DNA of 5,862 bases. It comes from Faeciplasma avium (GTDB taxonomy: Bacteria > Bacillota > Clostridia > Oscillospirales > Ruminococcaceae). The position numbers and the translations under genes are program-made. Numbering within the stretch: position 1 is the stretch's first letter; every line of letters starts with the position of its first letter. Under the pieces are notes generated by a model. That model had not been told where the DNA came from. It ran no database searches and was given only the letters and a program-made list of their open reading frames with translations. Location of the stretch: contig DVOL01000096.1 of NCBI GenBank assembly GCA_018713505.1, positions 1 to 5,862 on the forward strand, given 5' to 3'. Below are positions 5,172 to 5,862 of this stretch, in pieces.

Positions 5172-5862
5172 TTACTTGTCTGCGATGACATCAATTCCGG
5201 GAAGCACCTTGCCCTCGAGATACTCAAGGCTGGCTCCTCCGCCGGTGGAGATGTGTGTCATCTTGTCGGCAAAGCCGAGGTTTATAACGGCTGCTGCGGA
5301 ATCTCCTCCTCCGATGACGGTGGTAGCGTCAGTCTCGGCAAGAGCCTTTGCAACGGCAAGGGTTCCCTTTGCAAGGATGGGATTCTCAAATACGCCCATA
5401 GGTCCGTTCCAAACGACCGTCTTTGCGGACTTGACCTCCTCGGCATAAAGAGCGGCTGTCTTTGTTCCGATGTCAAGACCCATATAGTCTGCGGGTATCT
5501 TGTCGGAATCTACAACGCTTGTTTCGACCTCGGCGTCTATCGGGTCGGGGAAGTCCTTGACGATGGTGGTGTCAACCGGCAGAAGAAGCTTCTTGCCGAG
5601 CTTGTCAGCCTTTTCGAGCATCTCACGGCAGTAATCCAGCTTCTCGTCGTCAACAAGAGAGGTTCCTATCTCATAGCCCTTAGCCTTTAGGAAGGTGTAA
5701 GCCATTCCGCCGCCTATGATGAGAGTATCGCACTTTTCAAGAAGGTTGGAGATTACATTGAGCTTGTCCGCTACCTTTGCTCCGCCCAATATTGCGACAA
5801 ACGGCCTTACCGGGTCCTCAACGGCGTTGCCGAGGTACTTTATCTCCTTCTGCATAAGATAT
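5172..5862 (-). CDS. pgk: Phosphoglycerate kinase, C-terminal part (cut by window edge)
   Basis: Phosphoglycerate kinase transfers phosphate between 1,3-bisphosphoglycerate and ADP, making ATP in glycolysis. The frame is open through the right edge; 229 residues are visible of roughly 400 typical, so the N-terminal substrate-binding domain lies outside. The visible part begins with YLMQKEIKYLG, the hinge region, and covers the nucleotide-binding domain: FVAILGGAKVADK, IIGGGMAYTFL, VVWNGPMGVFE, VIGGGDSAAAV and the C-terminal STGGGASLEYLEGKVLPGI. The ATG at 5855 is an internal Met, not the start. It is followed after 67 bp, including a hairpin, by tpiA. Neighbouring gap may lie upstream outside the window, as in many Firmicutes, but this cannot be seen. 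Confidence 0.97.
   Translation of the reverse strand, partial: YLMQKEIKYLGNAVEDPVRPFVAILGGAKVADKLNVISNLLEKCDTLIIGGGMAYTFLKAKGYEIGTSLVDDEKLDYCREMLEKADKLGKKLLLPVDTTIVKDFPDPIDAEVETSVVDSDKIPADYMGLDIGTKTAALYAEEVKSAKTVVWNGPMGVFENPILAKGTLAVAKALAETDATTVIGGGDSAAAVINLGFADKMTHISTGGGASLEYLEGKVLPGIDVIADK

Noticed and set aside
4629..5690. 353-codon plus-strand open frame across tpiA and pgk
   Set aside because: It is antisense to two highly conserved enzymes with complete motifs, crosses their spacer, and has no family-like sequence; a shadow frame of codon-biased genes.

Overview
The window looks like a piece of a Gram-positive, probably clostridial (gut- or rumen-type Ruminococcaceae/Oscillospirales-like) chromosome. 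This is inferred from strong AGGAG-type Shine-Dalgarno sites, a lipoprotein signal instead of a Gram-negative export design, the pgk-tpiA-gpmI order, and the protein sequence style. No 16S rRNA or other taxonomic marker is present, so the placement is tentative.

Nearly everything is on the minus strand and reads from the right edge to the left. It begins with the C-terminal 229 residues of phosphoglycerate kinase (pgk, cut by the window edge), then triosephosphate isomerase (tpiA), then cofactor-independent phosphoglycerate mutase (gpmI). These are consecutive or near-consecutive steps of lower glycolysis. After a 121-bp spacer with two hairpins comes a secreted lipoprotein of glycoside hydrolase family 43 (two-domain beta-xylosidase/arabinofuranosidase type). 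A LacA/Maa-type sugar O-acetyltransferase follows 36 bp later. A strong inverted repeat at 113-151 probably ends this transcript, and also that of a gene entering from the left on the plus strand, of which only the last 28 codons are visible.

The working picture is a glycolytic operon with a hemicellulose side-chain module placed directly downstream. The GH43 lipoprotein would release pentoses outside the cell, the acetyltransferase would modify a sugar in the cytoplasm, and the glycolytic enzymes process the triose products. No promoter was recognised between the genes, so co-transcription is possible but unproven.

No mobile element, CRISPR array, tRNA or rRNA was seen, and no wholly new system stands out. 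The points most worth a second look are the intercistronic RNA structures, especially a G-U-rich 33-nt hairpin directly before the GH43 gene; the similar hairpin/GTTTC/purine-rich leaders of tpiA and the GH43 gene; the plant/trypanosomatid-like character of the phosphoglycerate mutase; and an acetyltransferase whose acceptor pocket lacks a usual aspartate.
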